A stretch of DNA of 64,000 nt from Enterobacteriaceae bacterium (GTDB lineage: Bacteria; Pseudomonadota; Gammaproteobacteria; Enterobacterales; Enterobacteriaceae), in the NCBI GenBank assembly GCA_902363335.1, contig CABIZV010000005.1, positions 308,176 through 372,175 of the forward strand, read 5' to 3'. The notes beneath the pieces were generated by a model, which was not told the origin of the DNA, searched no databases, and was given only the letters and a program-made list of their open reading frames with translations. The translations under genes were made by a program, and so were the position numbers. Below are positions 61,915-64,000 of this stretch, in pieces. Numbering within the stretch: the stretch's first letter is position 1; the number at the start of each line of letters is the position of its first letter.

Positions 61915-63903
61915 TTGGAAATGTTTAGGTTAAACCCCTTGGTTCGGGGCGGGCTGTGCGCGTCCGTAATGTCCCTGGCGCTGCCTGTTAGCGCTGCGGA
62001 TGATAATGAAGTGATGGTTGTGACGGCGGCTGCCACCGAGCAAAGCGTGAAAGATGCGCCGGCCAGTATCAGCGTCATTACCGAAGACGATCTCAAACGT
62101 AAACCGGTACAGAATCTCAAGGATGTGTTGAAAGAGGTGCCGGGCGTACAGCTCACTAACGAAGGGGATAACCGTCAGGGTGTGAGTATTCGCGGCCTCG
62201 ACAGCAGCTATACCCTGATTCTCATCGACGGTAAACGCGTGAACTCCCGCAACGCCGTCTTCCGTCACAACGACTTCGACCTGAACTGGATCCCGGTAGA
62301 CGCTATCGAGCGTATCGAAGTGGTGCGCGGCCCCATGTCCTCACTGTACGGTTCCGACGCGCTGGGCGGCGTGGTAAACATCATTACCAAGAAAATTGGC
62401 ACCAAATGGACGGGTAGTGTCACTGCGGACACCACTATTCAAGAACACCGTGACCGTGGCGATACGTGGAACGGTCAGTTCTACACCTCCGGCCCGTTGG
62501 TGGATGGCCTATTAGGAATGAAAGCCTTCGGTAGCCTGTCGAAACGTGAGAAAGACGATCAGCAGCACTCCAGCACCACCACGACCGGCGAAACGCCGCG
62601 TATCGAAGGTTTTACCAGCCGCGATGCTAATGTGGAATTCGCGTGGACGCCGAATGAAAATAACGATATCACCGCCGGTTACGGCTTTGACCGCCAGGAC
62701 AGGGATTCTGATTCGCTGGACCAGAACCGCATTGAGCGCCAGAACTACTCGTTAAGCCATAATGGTCGCTGGGATGTGGGCACCAGCGAGCTGAAATATT
62801 ATGGCGAAAAAGTGGCCAACAAAAACCCGGGTAACAGCAGCGAAATCACCACCGAAAGCAACACCATTGACGGTAAATATGTGCTGCCGTTGGGGGCGAT
62901 TAACCAACTGGTGACCTTTGGCGGCGAATGGCGTCACGATAAGTTAAGCGATCCGGTCAACCTGACGCGCGGGACGAGCACCGAAACTTCAGCCAGCCAG
63001 TATGCGCTGTTCCTTGAAGATGAATGGCGTATTTTCGAGCCGCTGGCGTTGACCACCGGTATCCGTATGGACGATCACCAGACCTATGGCGATCACTGGA
63101 GCCCGCGTGCGTATCTCGTTTATACCGCGACCGATACCATCACCGTAAAAGGCGGCTGGGCGACCGCGTTTAAAGCGCCATCGCTGCTGCAATTAAGCCC
63201 GGACTGGGCGACAAATTCCTGCCGTGGCGGTTGCCGTATTGTCGGTAGCCCGGATTTGAAACCTGAAACCAGCGAGAGCTATGAAATCGGCCTGTACTAC
63301 CAGGGCGAGGAAGGCTGGCTGGATGGCGTTCAGGCGAACATCACCACGTTCCAGAACGATATTGATGACATGATCAATATCACCCGCACCTCGGATATCA
63401 ATGCTGCGCCTGGCTATTCGAACTTTGTCGGTTTTGACACCAATAGCAGCGGCAAGCGCGTGCCGGTGTTTGCCTACTACAACGTCAATAAAGCGCGGAT
63501 TCGCGGCGTGGAGACGGAACTGAAGGTGCCGTTTGGCGATGAGTGGAAAGTGTCGTTGAACTATACCTATAACGATGGTCGCGACCTGAGCAATGGCGGC
63601 GACAAACCGCTTAAGGAACTGCCGTTCCACACCGGTAATGGTCGTCTGGACTGGACGCCTGTACAGGATTGGTCGTTCTATCTGGCGGCGAGATACACCG
63701 GCCAGCAGCGTGCGGTAAGCGCCACCTCGAAAACACCAGGCGGCTACACGACCTGGGATCTCGGCGGCGCTTGGCAGGCAACGAAAAACGTCAAACTGCG
63801 CGCGGGCGTGTTGAACCTGGGGGATAAAGACCTGCAGCGTGACGACTATAGCTACAACGAAGACGGACGCCGTTACTTTATGGCCGTAGATTACCGCTTC
63901 TAA
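61915..63903 (+). CDS. cirA: Catecholate siderophore receptor CirA
   Basis: CirA is a TonB-dependent outer-membrane receptor for catecholate siderophore breakdown products, the receptor for colicin I, and an entry route for catechol cephalosporins. A signal peptide ends near LPVSA before ADDNEVMVVTAA, which contains the TonB box. The plug domain covers about 50-155 (VPGVQLTNEGDNRQGVSIRGLDS, GGVVNIITKK). The 22-stranded barrel ends YFMAVDYRF with terminal Phe. Length 662 versus 663 in E. coli. The ATG is preceded by ATGGAGATTGGAA. Confidence 0.96.
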   Translation: MEMFRLNPLVRGGLCASVMSLALPVSAADDNEVMVVTAAATEQSVKDAPASISVITEDDLKRKPVQNLKDVLKEVPGVQLTNEGDNRQGVSIRGLDSSYTLILIDGKRVNSRNAVFRHNDFDLNWIPVDAIERIEVVRGPMSSLYGSDALGGVVNIITKKIGTKWTGSVTADTTIQEHRDRGDTWNGQFYTSGPLVDGLLGMKAFGSLSKREKDDQQHSSTTTTGETPRIEGFTSRDANVEFAWTPNENNDITAGYGFDRQDRDSDSLDQNRIERQNYSLSHNGRWDVGTSELKYYGEKVANKNPGNSSEITTESNTIDGKYVLPLGAINQLVTFGGEWRHDKLSDPVNLTRGTSTETSASQYALFLEDEWRIFEPLALTTGIRMDDHQTYGDHWSPRAYLVYTATDTITVKGGWATAFKAPSLLQLSPDWATNSCRGGCRIVGSPDLKPETSESYEIGLYYQGEEGWLDGVQANITTFQNDIDDMINITRTSDINAAPGYSNFVGFDTNSSGKRVPVFAYYNVNKARIRGVETELKVPFGDEWKVSLNYTYNDGRDLSNGGDKPLKELPFHTGNGRLDWTPVQDWSFYLAARYTGQQRAVSATSKTPGGYTTWDLGGAWQATKNVKLRAGVLNLGDKDLQRDDYSYNEDGRRYFMAVDYRF

Positions 63904-63914
63904 CCTGAAGCCCT

Positions 63915-63990
63915 CCCGGCGGCGCTGCGCTTGGCCGGGCTACAAATCCTCCCACCCGTAGCCCGGCCAAGCGCAGCGCCGCCGGGAATA
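63915..63990. repeat. Inverted pair of REP elements downstream of cirA
   Basis: CCCGGCGGCGCTGCGCTTGG (63916 on) and GTAGCCCGGCCAAGCGCAGC (63959 on) are two copies in opposite orientation about 15 bp apart. They are near identical to the unit at 5955-5987. No T-rich terminator is seen before the window ends. Confidence 0.85.
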
Positions 63991-64000
63991 TTACCAATAG

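Overview
This window is chromosome from a member of the Enterobacteriaceae. Gene order and protein sequences follow the gyrA–rcs–ompC–eco–proL–yej–fru–nfo–lysP–cirA segment known from Escherichia and Salmonella. Several differences from E. coli K-12 point to a relative such as Citrobacter, Enterobacter, Kluyvera or Klebsiella: GyrA has Thr at position 83, there are mgtE and SulP-type transporters, uxuA sits beside yeiQ, and the ato, nap-ccm-narP and psu/nupX/rihB blocks are missing from their K-12 positions. I cannot name the species. I see no prophage, insertion sequence or CRISPR array.

Layout. 1-2577 is the 3' part of gyrA. 2832-9344 holds the Rcs envelope-stress phosphorelay: rcsC (+) faces rcsB and rcsD (-). 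9345-10176 carries the micF antisense RNA and the OmpR-controlled ompC promoter. 10177-15955 has ompC, apbE, the ada-alkB alkylation-repair operon and the peptide exporter yojI. 16084-18748 has mgtE and a short SulP transporter that overlap tail to tail. 18986-21441 has mqo and eco, separated by a REP-like tandem array. 21577-26060 is accessory: a LysR regulator and atypical SDR pair, then a three-gene gtr-like glucosylation cluster just downstream of tRNA-Pro(GGG).

26424-36222 is the conserved yejM-yejL / yejK / rplY / radD / rsuA / bcr / yejG segment. A TudS-like (DUF523-DUF1722) gene and a blc lipocalin are inserted in it. 36226-46243 has the yejABEF peptide importer, the c-di-GMP phosphodiesterase pdeN, mepS, lpxT and the COG0523 GTPase yeiR. 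46361-49225 is a divergent hexuronate pair, yeiQ and uxuA, around a shared control region. 49526-55818 has efpL (yeiP), yeiW, setB and the Cra-controlled fruBKA operon. 55819-63903 has nfo, yeiH, yeiE, a two-gene unit of uncharacterised small membrane proteins, lysP and the Fur-controlled siderophore receptor cirA.

Most of the window is ordinary enterobacterial core. The regions least explained by known biology are the paired small membrane proteins at 58941-59936, the gtr cluster behind the tRNA, the two long REP-like tandem arrays at convergent gene ends, and paired palindromes upstream of rcsD.
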